64,000 nucleotides of DNA from CAVPFA01 sp963703655 (GTDB lineage: Bacteria > Actinomycetota > Acidimicrobiia > Acidimicrobiales > Bog-793), in assembly GCA_963703655.1 (NCBI GenBank), contig CAVPFA010000004.1:124001-188000 (forward strand). Direction: 5' to 3'. The notes beneath the pieces are model-generated. The model saw only the letters and a program-made list of their open reading frames with translations, had not been told where the DNA came from and ran no database searches. This document shows positions 43,191 to 52,200 of the stretch, one piece after another. How positions within the stretch are numbered: the stretch's first letter is position 1; each line of letters opens with the position of its first letter. The position numbers and the translations under genes were made by a program.

Positions 43191-43246
43191 CACACCCCCG
43201 CCCGGCGTTTCAGGGCTTAGAAACGATCCACGACCAGGTGTTTCGC
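43191..43246 (+). repeat. Dispersed ~58-bp repeat, copy R3
   Basis: Begins CACACCCCCGCCC and ends CGACCAGGTGTTTCGCG. The centre GTTTCAGGGCTTAGAAAC is a clear 5-bp-stem dyad inside an outer ACACC/GGTGT pairing. Confidence 0.65.
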
Positions 43247-43313
43247 GTGTGACTTCCGACGGCGCGAGCATGCCGGCCCACCCCGCCATGCGCGGGCCAC
43301 TTGAGGAGTTGAC

Positions 43314-43733
43314 CTGGCAAGTCAAGAGGAGTGGGAAAAGCTGCTGCGGCGCGCAGTAGGAGTACCGGACCTGATCGGCGACGAGGTCGCAGCGGAGCTG
43401 CTGGCTGAGCATGCTCTCGGCGATCACTCGGTTGACAAGGAGCTACAAGAGTCGCACATGCTCGAGGCGGCTGAGAAGCTGAGCCAAACAATCGCCAAGC
43501 TCGGCGCTAAGGGCAAGCTGGACTCAATTCTGGTCGACCTGAAGGACGACTCGCTCAATCAGATGGCGCGCGAGATCAACAGCTCAGCCCTAGCGGCACC
43601 GGAGCTCCAAGCCAAACTCGAACAGGCTGGTGGCGGCGCCGGGTCGCTGCTTATCGCGCTCAAGGACTTCGTCTTGTCGCACCCCTTCGTCGCTTCCTGC
43701 GAGTGCTACTTCGGTGGCCCGATCACGGGCTGA
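43314..43733 (+). CDS. Hypothetical protein with likely CTG start
   Basis: A 139-residue frame reading (L/M)ASQEEWEKLLRRAVGVPDLIGDEVAAELLAEHALGDHSV and on through SHMLEAAEKLSQTIAKLGAKGKLDSILVDLKDD to FGGPITG. The coding look extends well upstream of the first ATG (43458). The only candidate start is the CTG at 43314, with GAGGAG 5 nt upstream; the frame closes at a TGA at 43302. No family recognised; mostly helical. Confidence 0.6.
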   Translation: MASQEEWEKLLRRAVGVPDLIGDEVAAELLAEHALGDHSVDKELQESHMLEAAEKLSQTIAKLGAKGKLDSILVDLKDDSLNQMAREINSSALAAPELQAKLEQAGGGAGSLLIALKDFVLSHPFVASCECYFGGPITG

Positions 43734-43746
43734 GGTCGAGTGTGCC

Positions 43747-43962
43747 GTGATCGCAACGCTGTCAGCAAACGAAGCCACACTTTGGACCGCTCTAGCAGCG
43801 GCAGGCGGCGCCGTGCTCGGCGCCTCCATTGCAGCTCTAGTCACCTTTCGAATCACCAGGAGTAGCGTCAGGAGCGCCGAAGACACGGCCGGCAGGCAAC
43901 GCGATCACGAACTGGAGCTTGCCAAACAAGCGAGACCGCATCTCCGTCGGTCGGATCCGTGA
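43747..43962 (+). CDS. Short single-membrane-segment protein, probably truncated
   Basis: A 71-residue frame (VIATLSANEATLWTALAAAGGAVLGASIAALVTFRITRSSVR...QRDHELELAKQARP). One membrane helix is followed by a charged coiled-coil start, as in longer actinobacterial membrane proteins that continue for another ~100 residues. Here the frame closes early, suggesting decay. Function unknown. Confidence 0.45.
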   Translation: MIATLSANEATLWTALAAAGGAVLGASIAALVTFRITRSSVRSAEDTAGRQRDHELELAKQARPHLRRSDP

Positions 43963-44141
43963 CATCAGCCCGACTCCTCGTGTTTAGTGGATGAGATCCC
44001 TGCGGAACAGAATCCACTTCAGGGACGTCTCGCTAGACTTGACTCAGGACCGGCCAAAAAGAAACACCCGCGCTCAGTCGATCGACGGATCGTGGCACTG
44101 CTCCTGTGGCATGGGCCAGAACCGATGGAAGGACACACTCG

Positions 44142-46040
44142 ATGCGAGCTAGGCGTATCACCATCGAGAACTTCCGAGGCATCCGACATGGTGTCGTCGA
44201 CTTTGCCGAACACACTCTTCTCGTCGGTCCAAACAACGTTGGCAAGTCAACAGTCTGCGAAGCCTTGGACCTCGTTCTCGGCCCCGAACGCCTCGCCAGG
44301 CGGCCGGTCATAGTCGAACACGACTTCTTCGAGAGTAAGTATCTCAACGAAGCCGAGGAGCCAACAGAACTCCGAGTGTCCGTTGTTCTGCTCGATCTCC
44401 CAGACGAGGCACGCCGTCGCTTTTCTGGACACCTCAGATTATGGGACGAAGAAAGCGCCAACTTTGTCGACACCGATCCCGATGTCGAAGAGAAGGAACT
44501 CGCGAGCCGCACGTGGGCGCTGCCGATTGAGTTTCGCTCACGATTCGACCACGACGAAGATGATTTCATTGCCGACACCTTCTTCTCTCATCCCGTCGAG
44601 CCGCCGTCCGAGCACGATGATGAGCAGAATAATGAGCTAGGCGCCGGCCTGACACATTTCCGACGCGAACAGAAGCGCTTGTGCGGCTTTCTATTCCTCA
44701 GAGCGATCAGGACGGGATCTCGGGCCCTGAGCCTCCAACGTGGTTCCCTACTTGACACCATCCTCCGCCTTCGGAGCGACGGCGTCGCCGACATGTGGGA
44801 AGACACGTTGACCCGTTTACGCGGTCTCACACCCGCCATCGGTGAAATCGCGCAGCTCGACATCGTCCAGCGAGAGCTCCGCTCACGCATCGAACAGTTT
44901 CTGGCTATCCCTCCAGGCGAGGACGCGAGCGCCTTCTTCGCGTCGGAACTCACGCGAGACAGTCTCCGCGAGGTTGTGCAGTTGTTCCTCGCGGTCGAAC
45001 CCGACGCTCACTTGCTACCGTTCCGCCGACTCGGCACGGGGTCCCTCAGTCTCCTCGTCTTCGCACTATTAACGTTTATTGCCGACCTCAAGGGCGAACA
45101 GTCCGTAATGTTCGCCATGGAAGAGCCAGAGATTGGTCTTCCGCCCCATACCCAACGCCGCGTGAGCCGCTACGTGCTCGATCGAATGGGTCAAGCTATC
45201 GTTAGTTCCCACTCGCCTTACATCATCGAGCAGTTCTCTCCCGATCAGATCGTCATCCTGCAGCGCGATGAGCACTGCACCCTAACCAGCAGAACTCTCG
45301 AATCCGCAGGATTGCGTCCGCGAACGTTTCGTGCCAATAGGAAGCAGTTCTCCGAGGCAATTCTCAGTAGGGCTGTACTGGTTGTCGAGGGGGCCACCGA
45401 AGTAGCGCTGTTTGGCGCGCTTTCTTCGGCGCTCGAACGTTTCTCTCAACAAGCACTTGCAGAAGCGCGAAGAGCCGCACTCGAATCGAGTGAAGGCGGG
45501 ACTGAAATGAAGCTGCCCGCGCCCTATACACACCTCGACCTCGCCGGAATCAGTCTCTTCGATGCCGGAGGAGATGGAAACGTGCCGAAGTACGGACCGG
45601 TGTTCAGTGCCCTCGGCAAGACAGCGTTCGCCCTCTATGACAAGCCTCTACTTCCCCTGGGAGAGGATTCACGAAAGCAGCTCGCCTCTTATGACGCACA
45701 CTGGGAGTCGTCGGCGGTCGGCTGTGAGCAACTCCTGGCAGTAGAGACTTCAATGGCTGCGCAGCGGCGCTTCCACACGACCTCCGCATCACGACCCGAC
45801 TATCCGATGCACTGTGGCACCTACTCGTCCGCTCTCGATGACGATGGCGTGAGGAAGCTGACATCCGCCGTCCTGAAGGAGCGCAAAGGGGACGGCTATG
45901 GCTGCGTGACGCTGCTAATCGATGAGTGTCACGCTGAAGACGAGCTGCCGGCGACCCCTAGAATGGTCCTCGACATGATGCAGGAGTTACTTGGCATTTC
46001 CGACACCGCAGGGCCAGTCGTGGCCAGTAGCTCTGCATAG
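44142..46040 (+). CDS. OLD-family ATP-dependent endonuclease (GajA-like, Gabija-type)
   Basis: A 632-residue protein. The N-terminal ABC-type ATPase has Walker A LLVGPNNVGKST near residue 30, the dimer-signature region FRRLGTGSLSLLVFALL near 300, Walker B MFAMEEPEIGLPPH and the H-switch AIVSSHSPYIIE. The C-terminal Toprim nuclease starts at LVVEGATEVALFGAL near 410, followed by ISLFDAGGDGNVPKYGPVF. In Gabija, GajA cuts DNA when nucleotides fall, together with the helicase GajB. ATG 44142 has GGAAGG upstream. The helicase gene follows after 14 bp. Confidence 0.85.
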   Translation: MRARRITIENFRGIRHGVVDFAEHTLLVGPNNVGKSTVCEALDLVLGPERLARRPVIVEHDFFESKYLNEAEEPTELRVSVVLLDLPDEARRRFSGHLRLWDEESANFVDTDPDVEEKELASRTWALPIEFRSRFDHDEDDFIADTFFSHPVEPPSEHDDEQNNELGAGLTHFRREQKRLCGFLFLRAIRTGSRALSLQRGSLLDTILRLRSDGVADMWEDTLTRLRGLTPAIGEIAQLDIVQRELRSRIEQFLAIPPGEDASAFFASELTRDSLREVVQLFLAVEPDAHLLPFRRLGTGSLSLLVFALLTFIADLKGEQSVMFAMEEPEIGLPPHTQRRVSRYVLDRMGQAIVSSHSPYIIEQFSPDQIVILQRDEHCTLTSRTLESAGLRPRTFRANRKQFSEAILSRAVLVVEGATEVALFGALSSALERFSQQALAEARRAALESSEGGTEMKLPAPYTHLDLAGISLFDAGGDGNVPKYGPVFSALGKTAFALYDKPLLPLGEDSRKQLASYDAHWESSAVGCEQLLAVETSMAAQRRFHTTSASRPDYPMHCGTYSSALDDDGVRKLTSAVLKERKGDGYGCVTLLIDECHAEDELPATPRMVLDMMQELLGISDTAGPVVASSSA

Positions 46041-46054
46041 ATCTCGTTCCGTCG

Positions 46055-47672
46055 ATGTCTACCGATGACTCTGACGTGCGCTCAGCGATCGTCGCTGCGG
46101 AGGGACATCTCCTCGTTCTCGGAGGCCCGGGCGCTGGAAAGACGACGATAGCGCTACGGGCTGCAAAGCGTCGCTGCGAGCGGCTCCAGCCAGGACAGGA
46201 GGTGCTGTTTCTGAGCTTTTCGCGTTCTGCGGTCCGACAAGTCCTTGCCCGTCAAGGATCTATCCTCACGAGCTCCGAATCCCAAGGCGTGCAAGTCAAG
46301 ACTTACCACGCCTTCTGCCTCGACTTGCTGCGCTCGTTCGGGAAGCTACTCACCAGTACAACTCCGAGCATCCTTTATCCTAGTGACGAGACTCTGCGGA
46401 AGTCTCGACATACTCGTACGGTGTCCCGCTCTCCGCGACCTCTTAACGGATAAATACCCGGTGCTTGTCGTGGACGAGTTTCAAGACACTGACGACGACC
46501 AATGGAATATCGTACGTACGCTCTCGACTCACTGCGATCTCATCTGCCTGGCCGATCCCGAGCAGCGAATCTTCGACTACCGTGACAACATTGACCCAAA
46601 GCGCCTAGAACTCTTACGGAAGGAGTGCGCTCCGACAGAGTTCTCTCTCGGCGTGGACAATTACCGTAGCGCCGGAGCCGCCGGTATTCTTCAGGTAGCT
46701 GACGCGATCTTGCGTAACGCCGGACCCTTGCCGCAAACGAGCAATGTCAGGTTTGTCTCCTATCAACCTCGGGCCTTCGCGCCGTTATTTCATGCCGCGG
46801 TCGGCTGGCTATTCTCTCAGCTTCTGGCTCAAGGAGTGCTCGATCCTATCGTCGCAGTAATGGCCAGAAGCAACGCCTTTGTCGCGGATCTCTCTGTAAT
46901 CCTGAGCGAAGAGCACACATATAAGGGTCATATGCTCCGGCCGACTCAGCACGACGTGGTGTGGGATGCGGCATTGACGGAAGGAGCGGGTGCTTCCGTT
47001 GCGTCAATCCTTGAGTGGTCCGGCAAGGCGAAGAGTGCCGCAATCGGTGACACTCTGAGCTTTGTGGCGTCGTTCTATCGTATGAAAGATGCGGTGCGAC
47101 CCTCCGTCTCGGCACGCTCGAGAGCTGAGAAGTTTGAGAGGGCGGCGGCGACGGTTAGCGCTCTCGGTAGCTCACGCCTTAAGGCTGTCGGTGACATGTC
47201 CACCGCATATGATGAACTGCAGTTTTCAGGACTTCCGGTTCGTGACTGGTTCAGCGCACGGGAGGTGTTACACGACAGCTCGGGTTTGGCCGAGCTCTTT
47301 CGCGAGGCTCGTCTGGTGCGGTTGTTTCGCGCTACCGACGCTCTTGCAACCAGTCTTGGTGATCTATGGCTGCATCAAGGCTCGTACGCTGGGGCTGCGG
47401 CACTCGTGAAGAGAATCCTCGATCGCGAACGAGTACCCGCGGGTGAGCGAGACGCACGGGGCTGCATCCTGATGACGATTCACAAGTCCAAAGGCAAGGA
47501 GTTCGACGGAGTTCTTCTTGTGGAGGGTCTCTACAAGTCGCCTCTCCTCGCACCGAGCGAAATCCCGGCGGTTGACGCTATGAACAGGCGCTTGTTGAGA
47601 GTGGGCATCACACGAGCGCGGTCAATGGTGATGATCATGCGCCCACAGGGTGCTACCGCGCTTGTCGATTGA
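46055..47672 (+). pseudogene. UvrD/Rep-like helicase (GajB-like), broken between motifs Ia and II
   Basis: The N-terminal frame (46055-46453) has Walker A LGGPGAGKTTIALRAAKRR and the conserved YHAFCLDLLRSFG. The rest lies in another frame: CPALRDLLTDKYPVLVVDEFQDTDDDQW (motif II), ICLADPEQRIFDYR (III), ILMTIHKSKGKEFDGVLLVEGL (V) and RRLLRVGITRARSMVM (VI). The frame changes at about 46390-46425, and the interval between LYPSDETLRK and CPALRD seems tens of residues too short. A deletion plus frameshift is therefore likely. A GajB-type helicase would be inactive. Confidence 0.78.
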
Positions 47673-47746
47673 TTTGAGGACGGGAGACTTGAGGATCCGT
47701 TGACACCGCGGTGCAAGGAAGCCACGCTCCTACGCCTTGTCACTAC

Positions 47747-48199
47747 TCACAGGCTCGAGTCATCGATCTCCTGCTCCTTTCGCCGCTCGACATCCGCCCG
47801 TACGAACCGCTCCCATCCGGTTACGGCTGGCGGGCTCGCGCGGGTCTGTGAGTCCTGATGGGCGGCTCCACAGGAGAGATCCCCGGTCCAGGACCGAAGC
47901 AGAGTGGTGACGTCGCGGAGCGCACGGAACCAGTCGACGGGAGCTGTCGCAGGTGCGGTCCCGGCGAAGCTGGAGCGCTCGTGGTCGCGCAACGCGGACA
48001 GGGCCTCGACATGCTCGTTGTGCCGCCACCAGCAGCGCGGGACGACGTGATGATCGAGGTGAGAGAAGCGCTCTTGTAGCTGTTCGACCCAAGCTCGAAG
48101 CTCTTCCCATTGCGCCGCGGCCTCAACTGCAAGAACCGCGGGCCAGTGCGTCGCGCCGGGTATCGCGTCGAGATCGTCGTCGTCGTAGGCGCCGAACAT
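47747..48199 (-). CDS. Conserved ICE protein, unknown
   Basis: A 150-residue protein beginning MFGAYDDDDLDAIPGATHWPAVLAVEAAAQWEELRAWVEQLQERFSHLDHHVVPRCWWRHNEHVEALSALRDHERSSF. It is tryptophan- and histidine-rich and mostly helical. The second half carries GWERFVRADVERRKEQE. No domain recognised. It ends the first conjugation operon, after the HNH gene. The ATG at 48199 is the first at the start of the protein-like region. Confidence 0.65.
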   Translation of the reverse strand: MFGAYDDDDLDAIPGATHWPAVLAVEAAAQWEELRAWVEQLQERFSHLDHHVVPRCWWRHNEHVEALSALRDHERSSFAGTAPATAPVDWFRALRDVTTLLRSWTGDLSCGAAHQDSQTRASPPAVTGWERFVRADVERRKEQEIDDSSL

Positions 48200-48255
48200 G
48201 ATCTCTCCGAGCGAGTTGCTGGGCCGCGGGTCGCCGCAGTCGTCCCCGAGCTCGG

Positions 48256-48642
48256 TTATCTGACCTCCTCTCTGCTTGCCCTCACGCGAAGGCGGCCGAC
48301 GATCACATCGGTCGCTTGGGCGCGTCCCATGCGTCTCCAGACCGGAGTGGACTCCAAGGTGCGGTGTACTCGTTCGTGGCAGACACGACACAGCGGAATC
48401 AGGTCGTCGAAGCGCTCATGGCCGAGCCGGTCGTAGTTGCGATGGTGGAGGTCGCCGTTGCGAAGCGTCCAACGTCCTCCGCAGGCGGCACACGTCGGTT
48501 CGACCCCGAAGATGGCGACGAAGGTGTCACGCCAGTGTGCTCGGAAGTCCAACCATGTCCGGCTTGCCACCCAGGTTCCGTACCGGTGCCTGCGAAGCAC
48601 ACGGGCACGGGACCACGAAAGGCCGGAGCGAGGCTCACGCAT
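48256..48642 (-). CDS. HNH endonuclease-like protein
   Basis: A 128-residue protein. A zinc-binding CAACGG at residues ~50-55 pairs with LCRVCHERVH near 85. The HNH core DLHHRNYDRLGHERFDDLIPLCRVCH carries the conserved His pair, Asn and closing His. The N-terminus is basic. The ATG at 48642 overlaps the T4CP stop by 8 nt, so it is translated with the conjugation proteins. It may nick DNA during transfer or act as a mobile nuclease; no relaxase-type motif is present. Confidence 0.82.
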   Translation of the reverse strand: MREPRSGLSWSRARVLRRHRYGTWVASRTWLDFRAHWRDTFVAIFGVEPTCAACGGRWTLRNGDLHHRNYDRLGHERFDDLIPLCRVCHERVHRTLESTPVWRRMGRAQATDVIVGRLRVRASREEVR

Positions 48643-50392
48643 CTTTCACCGACGGGTCCTCGAAACGCCGCCTCGCCGCCACCAACTCGCCGGCCTCGCG
48701 CCGAGCAGTCCAGGGTCGAAGCTTCATCATGATCGGCCTCGCCGAGCGCAGGAGCAGCAGTCCGTGACCGATCGGTAGCTGGCGGATCTCCGAGGGCTCG
48801 AGGATCGGGCGCCGGCGTGTCGAGGACGACACCGAGCGCCCGCCGGCACCCGCCAGGACGGTCTGGGACCACTCTCTGACCTCTTTCTCCCCGATCAGGC
48901 GGGAGAGGTCGGCCAGGTCATCCGCGTTGGCCGAGCCGCCGAGCACGATCTTGACGATCGCCGAGTCCCAGATTGCGCCAGCGGCCTCGCGTCCCCAGCG
49001 GTCGCGCGCCTGGGAGAGCGACTGGAGCACTGCGAGGGTCGTGATCCCCGACCCACCGCCATCGCTCACGAGCGACGGCAGAGACGGGAGCGGGTAGTTG
49101 GCCGCCTCATCGAGCACGAGCGCGACAGGGGGATCCAGCCGTTGGCCGGGAGAGCTCGCTGCGAGTCGTCGAGCGGCGTCGATCACGTCTTCGATCAGCG
49201 CGGCGACCAAGGTGGCTGTGGCTGTAGCGCCGCTCGCGCTACCGAGCAGGAATAAGGTTCCTCGCATCGCCAAGAACGCGACCGGGTCGAACTCCTTGCT
49301 GGGTTCCGGGCTCACCGCAGCGAGCACCGTGGGATCGGCGAGGGGCGCGAAAGTGTTCGCGACCATCGCCCAGGTCGCGTCCCGCGTGCGCTGGTCCGAG
49401 GCGATGATCGCATCGAGTGCTCGCTCCCAGCCCGGTGTCGCCTCAGGGTGCGAGGTGAGGACCGCTACGGCCTCTTTGGCTCCGGGGGCTGAATGCGACC
49501 AGCGGTAAAGGTCGGAGGGTGAGCGGCCACCGAGTGCTGCGGCGTGCAGCATGCACCGGGTCGCCGCGAGTGCCTGTTGGCGCCAGAATGTACCGCTCTC
49601 GACACCGCTTCGACTGGTCTCGCTCACGAGCGCCTCGGCCCGGATGATCGCCGTCTGCGGGCTCTCGCAGCCCCGCACGAGCGACCACCGCAGAGCCGGG
49701 AGCGGCGTTGCGCGCTGGGCAAGACGTTGGGGATCGAACACTGCGACCGGGCCGCGCGACGCCCGTGCCGCGAGGGTGATCGCCAGGTTGTCAGGGCGGG
49801 TCGACGTCGTGACGACGGCTCCGGGCGCCTCGAGGATCATCGGGATCACGACGCTCTGGCCCTTCCCCGAGCGTGGCGGGCCTAACAGCAGCATCGAGTC
49901 CTCCACCGATGCCCAGCAAACGACACCGCGGCTCGTCCCGAGGCGGTACCCGACGTACGCAGGACGCGGGCGTTGCAGGGACGGTCGCAGCGTCTTGGAC
50001 CGGGCAACCAGAGCGCGAGCCCCGGCAGCGCGGCGCACCTCGCTGCGTGGTGCGAGCCCTTCTGCCCGCACCGGGGAGGCCGTCTTGTTGGCACCGACGT
50101 CGAAGCGCCAGAGCCGCCACCCGGCAAAGGCGACGAAACCGGCGACAGCGAGCGCCGCCGCCATGCACGCCCAGTAGATCTCCGGTGGACCGACTGGTGA
50201 GTGCCACGCTGCCGAAGGATCGCCCAAATGCGCCAGTGCGGCGAGCCCTGCAAGCGGCTCTCGATGGGGTAGCCGGTGGCCGGATATCCACGCCGAGGCC
50301 TGTCCTCCGGCCCAGAGCACGCCGGCGACAGCTGCGACAACGAGCAGCAAGCCCAACGCTACGTCCTCGTAACCACTCGGCTGGCGATCCAT
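48635..50392 (-). CDS. Type IV coupling protein (VirD4/TraG-like ATPase)
   Basis: A 585-residue conjugation ATPase. Two N-terminal membrane segments lie near residues 10-28 and 72-92. Walker A LLLGPPRSGKGQS lies near 172 and Walker B VALVLDEAANYPLPSLPSLVSDGGG near 430. FDPQRLAQR and WDSAIVKIVLGGSANADDLADLS are typical of TraD/TraG coupling proteins of actinobacterial ICEs. It brings the relaxed DNA to the secretion channel. The ATG at 50392 overlaps the upstream gene stop (TGATG). Confidence 0.88.
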   Translation of the reverse strand: MDRQPSGYEDVALGLLLVVAAVAGVLWAGGQASAWISGHRLPHREPLAGLAALAHLGDPSAAWHSPVGPPEIYWACMAAALAVAGFVAFAGWRLWRFDVGANKTASPVRAEGLAPRSEVRRAAGARALVARSKTLRPSLQRPRPAYVGYRLGTSRGVVCWASVEDSMLLLGPPRSGKGQSVVIPMILEAPGAVVTTSTRPDNLAITLAARASRGPVAVFDPQRLAQRATPLPALRWSLVRGCESPQTAIIRAEALVSETSRSGVESGTFWRQQALAATRCMLHAAALGGRSPSDLYRWSHSAPGAKEAVAVLTSHPEATPGWERALDAIIASDQRTRDATWAMVANTFAPLADPTVLAAVSPEPSKEFDPVAFLAMRGTLFLLGSASGATATATLVAALIEDVIDAARRLAASSPGQRLDPPVALVLDEAANYPLPSLPSLVSDGGGSGITTLAVLQSLSQARDRWGREAAGAIWDSAIVKIVLGGSANADDLADLSRLIGEKEVREWSQTVLAGAGGRSVSSSTRRRPILEPSEIRQLPIGHGLLLLRSARPIMMKLRPWTARREAGELVAARRRFEDPSVKDA

Positions 50393-50607
50393 CAGCCTGC
50401 CTCCGGCGAAGGACCCGGCGTCATCGGGCGAAGTGCACAGCCGGGACAGGCCGGCCCGTCACCACGCCCGGCGGGGATCACCGCAGAATGCGGAGCTCGC
50501 GTCTGCAGCCGTGTCGCCCTCCCCTGCGCGGTCATGAGGCCAACACGGGCCGGACGGCCACAGGTGCAGAGGTCGCCAGATTCTGCGCGCCGTACCCCAC
50601 CGGTCAC
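50392..50607 (-). CDS. Small cysteine-pair protein of the transfer operon
   Basis: A 71-residue protein with CTCGRPARVG near residue 14 and ACPGCALRP near 53, a minimal zinc-ribbon layout. Coupled by short overlaps to the genes on both sides. No known family. Confidence 0.55.
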   Translation of the reverse strand: MTGGVRRAESGDLCTCGRPARVGLMTAQGRATRLQTRAPHSAVIPAGRGDGPACPGCALRPMTPGPSPEAG

Positions 50608-51086
50608 AGTCCGACCGTCATCGCCGGCTCGAGCGGAGCGCCGGCCACTGTGGCGTTGCGCCTGCCGTGAGCGAAGCGTTCGTGTGCCAAGCGCGCCGAA
50701 TAGGACAAACGGGTGAGGCGGCGCTCCGGTAAGTCGGGCAACGCGAGGCGAACCGCGAGGGTGTCGCCTTGCCGGCGCGCGGCATCAAATGCGACGAGCC
50801 GGGCAAGCGTGCGCGACACCACAGCGTTTCGGGCGAGGCTCTCCCCCAGGCCGAGACTCACCGACAAGTCGGTTATGTCGATCTTGGTGGAAGGCATAGT
50901 GGCTGCCTGGCGGGCAAGGCGCTGCCAGGCGAACGTGGTCGAGGGCCCGAGGATCCCTAACCAGACGAACTCGACGTACGGGCTTCCCGGACGATGCCCG
51001 AAGCGCTCCACGACCGGATCGGGGAACCGGACGAGCGTGAGGGTCGGCGGGATCTCCGTCGCAGCCTGCGGGTAGTCCGGCATCAC
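50604..51086 (-). CDS. Conserved transfer-operon protein, unknown
   Basis: A 160-residue protein starting MMPDYPQAATEIPPTLTLVRFPDPVVERFGHRPGSPYVEFVWLGILGPSTTFAWQRLARQA. It has a helix-rich middle, LSVSLGLGESLARNAVVSRTLARLVAF, that could be a winged helix, and a basic C-terminus. ATGA overlap with ArdC upstream and overlap with the next gene downstream place it firmly in the operon. Function unknown; a DNA-binding accessory role is possible. Confidence 0.68.
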   Translation of the reverse strand: MMPDYPQAATEIPPTLTLVRFPDPVVERFGHRPGSPYVEFVWLGILGPSTTFAWQRLARQAATMPSTKIDITDLSVSLGLGESLARNAVVSRTLARLVAFDAARRQGDTLAVRLALPDLPERRLTRLSYSARLAHERFAHGRRNATVAGAPLEPAMTVGL

Positions 51087-52153
51087 GCCACCACGGCGGC
51101 CGGCTCGGCCTCGGGTGTGGCAACCAACCGGGCTTCGAGCTCGGCCCGCCTCGCCTGGGCGGCTGCGATCGCCGCCTCCACTCCCGGTACCCTGCCGCCG
51201 CCAGTGTGCGCAGCCGTACTCGACTCGATGATCTGGCGGGAGGTCTTCGCGACGCGAAGCTGCGTGGCCTGTACGGCCTTGGTGCCGGCCTCGCCGGCCC
51301 AGGAAGCCACGTAGGGGAAGCTGTAGTCGCCGGTCGCCATCCCGTGCGCCGACGCGACGACGTAGGCGACGGACTCGGCCTCCACCTCCTTCAACGGCCG
51401 GGGAAGATAAGTGCCAGGAGGGTCCGTGTGCAAGAGAACGTGGGCTGCCTCGTGGATCAGCGTCTTGACCATCGCGGCCTCGTCCATGTCAGAGCGGACG
51501 AGCACGATCTTCTGCCCCCAGTCCGTCTGGCCGTTGGCCCCTCCGATCGCCGCGGCACTCGCCACGGTGTCAACCCGGTAGCCGGCATCCTCGATCATCG
51601 CCAGCACGGAGGACCCAAGACCTTGAGGGGCCTGACCTTCGAGGAGCTTCGGCCGCACAGGCTCTGGGACTTCCGCGCCGGAGGTCTGCGACACGTCGAA
51701 GACGTGCTCGATGCGAAAACCGCCGAGCACGTTGCGGCGCTCGATCGTCTCGCCCTCTGCAAGGGCTTCACCGACACAGAGCCGACGGGCATTGCCACCA
51801 GGATCAACGGCGATCTGGCGCTCATATCTGCAAGGTGCTAGCACCGCGTAGCCGTGCTGGCCCTTGTCGACGGACCGACCGAGCGCCCGCCACGTGTTGA
51901 ACCCGGCGACGTAGGTCGGCTCCGGAGCACCGACTCGTCCCTCGCTGTACGCGAACGCATGCTGGGCGATGATCAACATGACGTTGTTCGGGCTGTAAGT
52001 GTGCAGTCGGGCCTGGAAGGCCAAGTAGCGCTGCCAGTCCTCTCCCGACTGGAGAGCTGTTACCTCAGCTGCCAAGGTCTCTTGGGCCAGAGCCACCTTC
52101 GCAGCGGTCCGTTCGGTCCACTCCTGTTTGGACAACCGTTCCCTGGACGCCAT
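51083..52153 (-). CDS. ArdC-like antirestriction protein (ssDNA-binding plus metallopeptidase)
   Basis: A 356-residue protein. The N-terminal ArdC-type ssDNA-binding domain has SGEDWQRYLAFQARLHTYSPNNVMLIIAQ and TYVAGFNTWRALGRSVDKGQHGYAVLAP. The C-terminal metallopeptidase-like domain has the zinc motif LIHEAAHVLLH near residue 235 and a third ligand in KEVEAESVAYVVAS. ArdC proteins protect incoming conjugative DNA from host restriction. First gene of its operon; the ATG at 52153 has the conserved 27-bp box about 50 nt upstream. Confidence 0.88.
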   Translation of the reverse strand: MASRERLSKQEWTERTAAKVALAQETLAAEVTALQSGEDWQRYLAFQARLHTYSPNNVMLIIAQHAFAYSEGRVGAPEPTYVAGFNTWRALGRSVDKGQHGYAVLAPCRYERQIAVDPGGNARRLCVGEALAEGETIERRNVLGGFRIEHVFDVSQTSGAEVPEPVRPKLLEGQAPQGLGSSVLAMIEDAGYRVDTVASAAAIGGANGQTDWGQKIVLVRSDMDEAAMVKTLIHEAAHVLLHTDPPGTYLPRPLKEVEAESVAYVVASAHGMATGDYSFPYVASWAGEAGTKAVQATQLRVAKTSRQIIESSTAAHTGGGRVPGVEAAIAAAQARRAELEARLVATPEAEPAAVVA

Positions 52154-52200
52154 TGCGCCTCCTTTCGGAAGCGGTCCGAATGACCGCTCCTACTAAAGAC

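Noticed and set aside
42108..43246. Repeats R1-R3 as integron attC sites
   Set aside because: The outer ends lack the RYYYAAC/GTTRRRY core sites and no integron integrase is near, so I report only cassette-like repeats.
42108..43246. Repeats R1-R3 as a CRISPR array
   Set aside because: Spacing is about 370-710 bp with genes between, sequences are degenerate, and no cas genes are present.
48256..48642. HNH protein as the missing relaxase
   Set aside because: It has only a short HNH zinc fold, no three-histidine relaxase motif or catalytic tyrosine region.
50060..50070. Candidate right attachment site resembling the tRNA 3' end
   Set aside because: Only the short string GCCCGCA matches; the T-arm sequence GGTTCGAGTCC is absent, and transfer genes continue past it.
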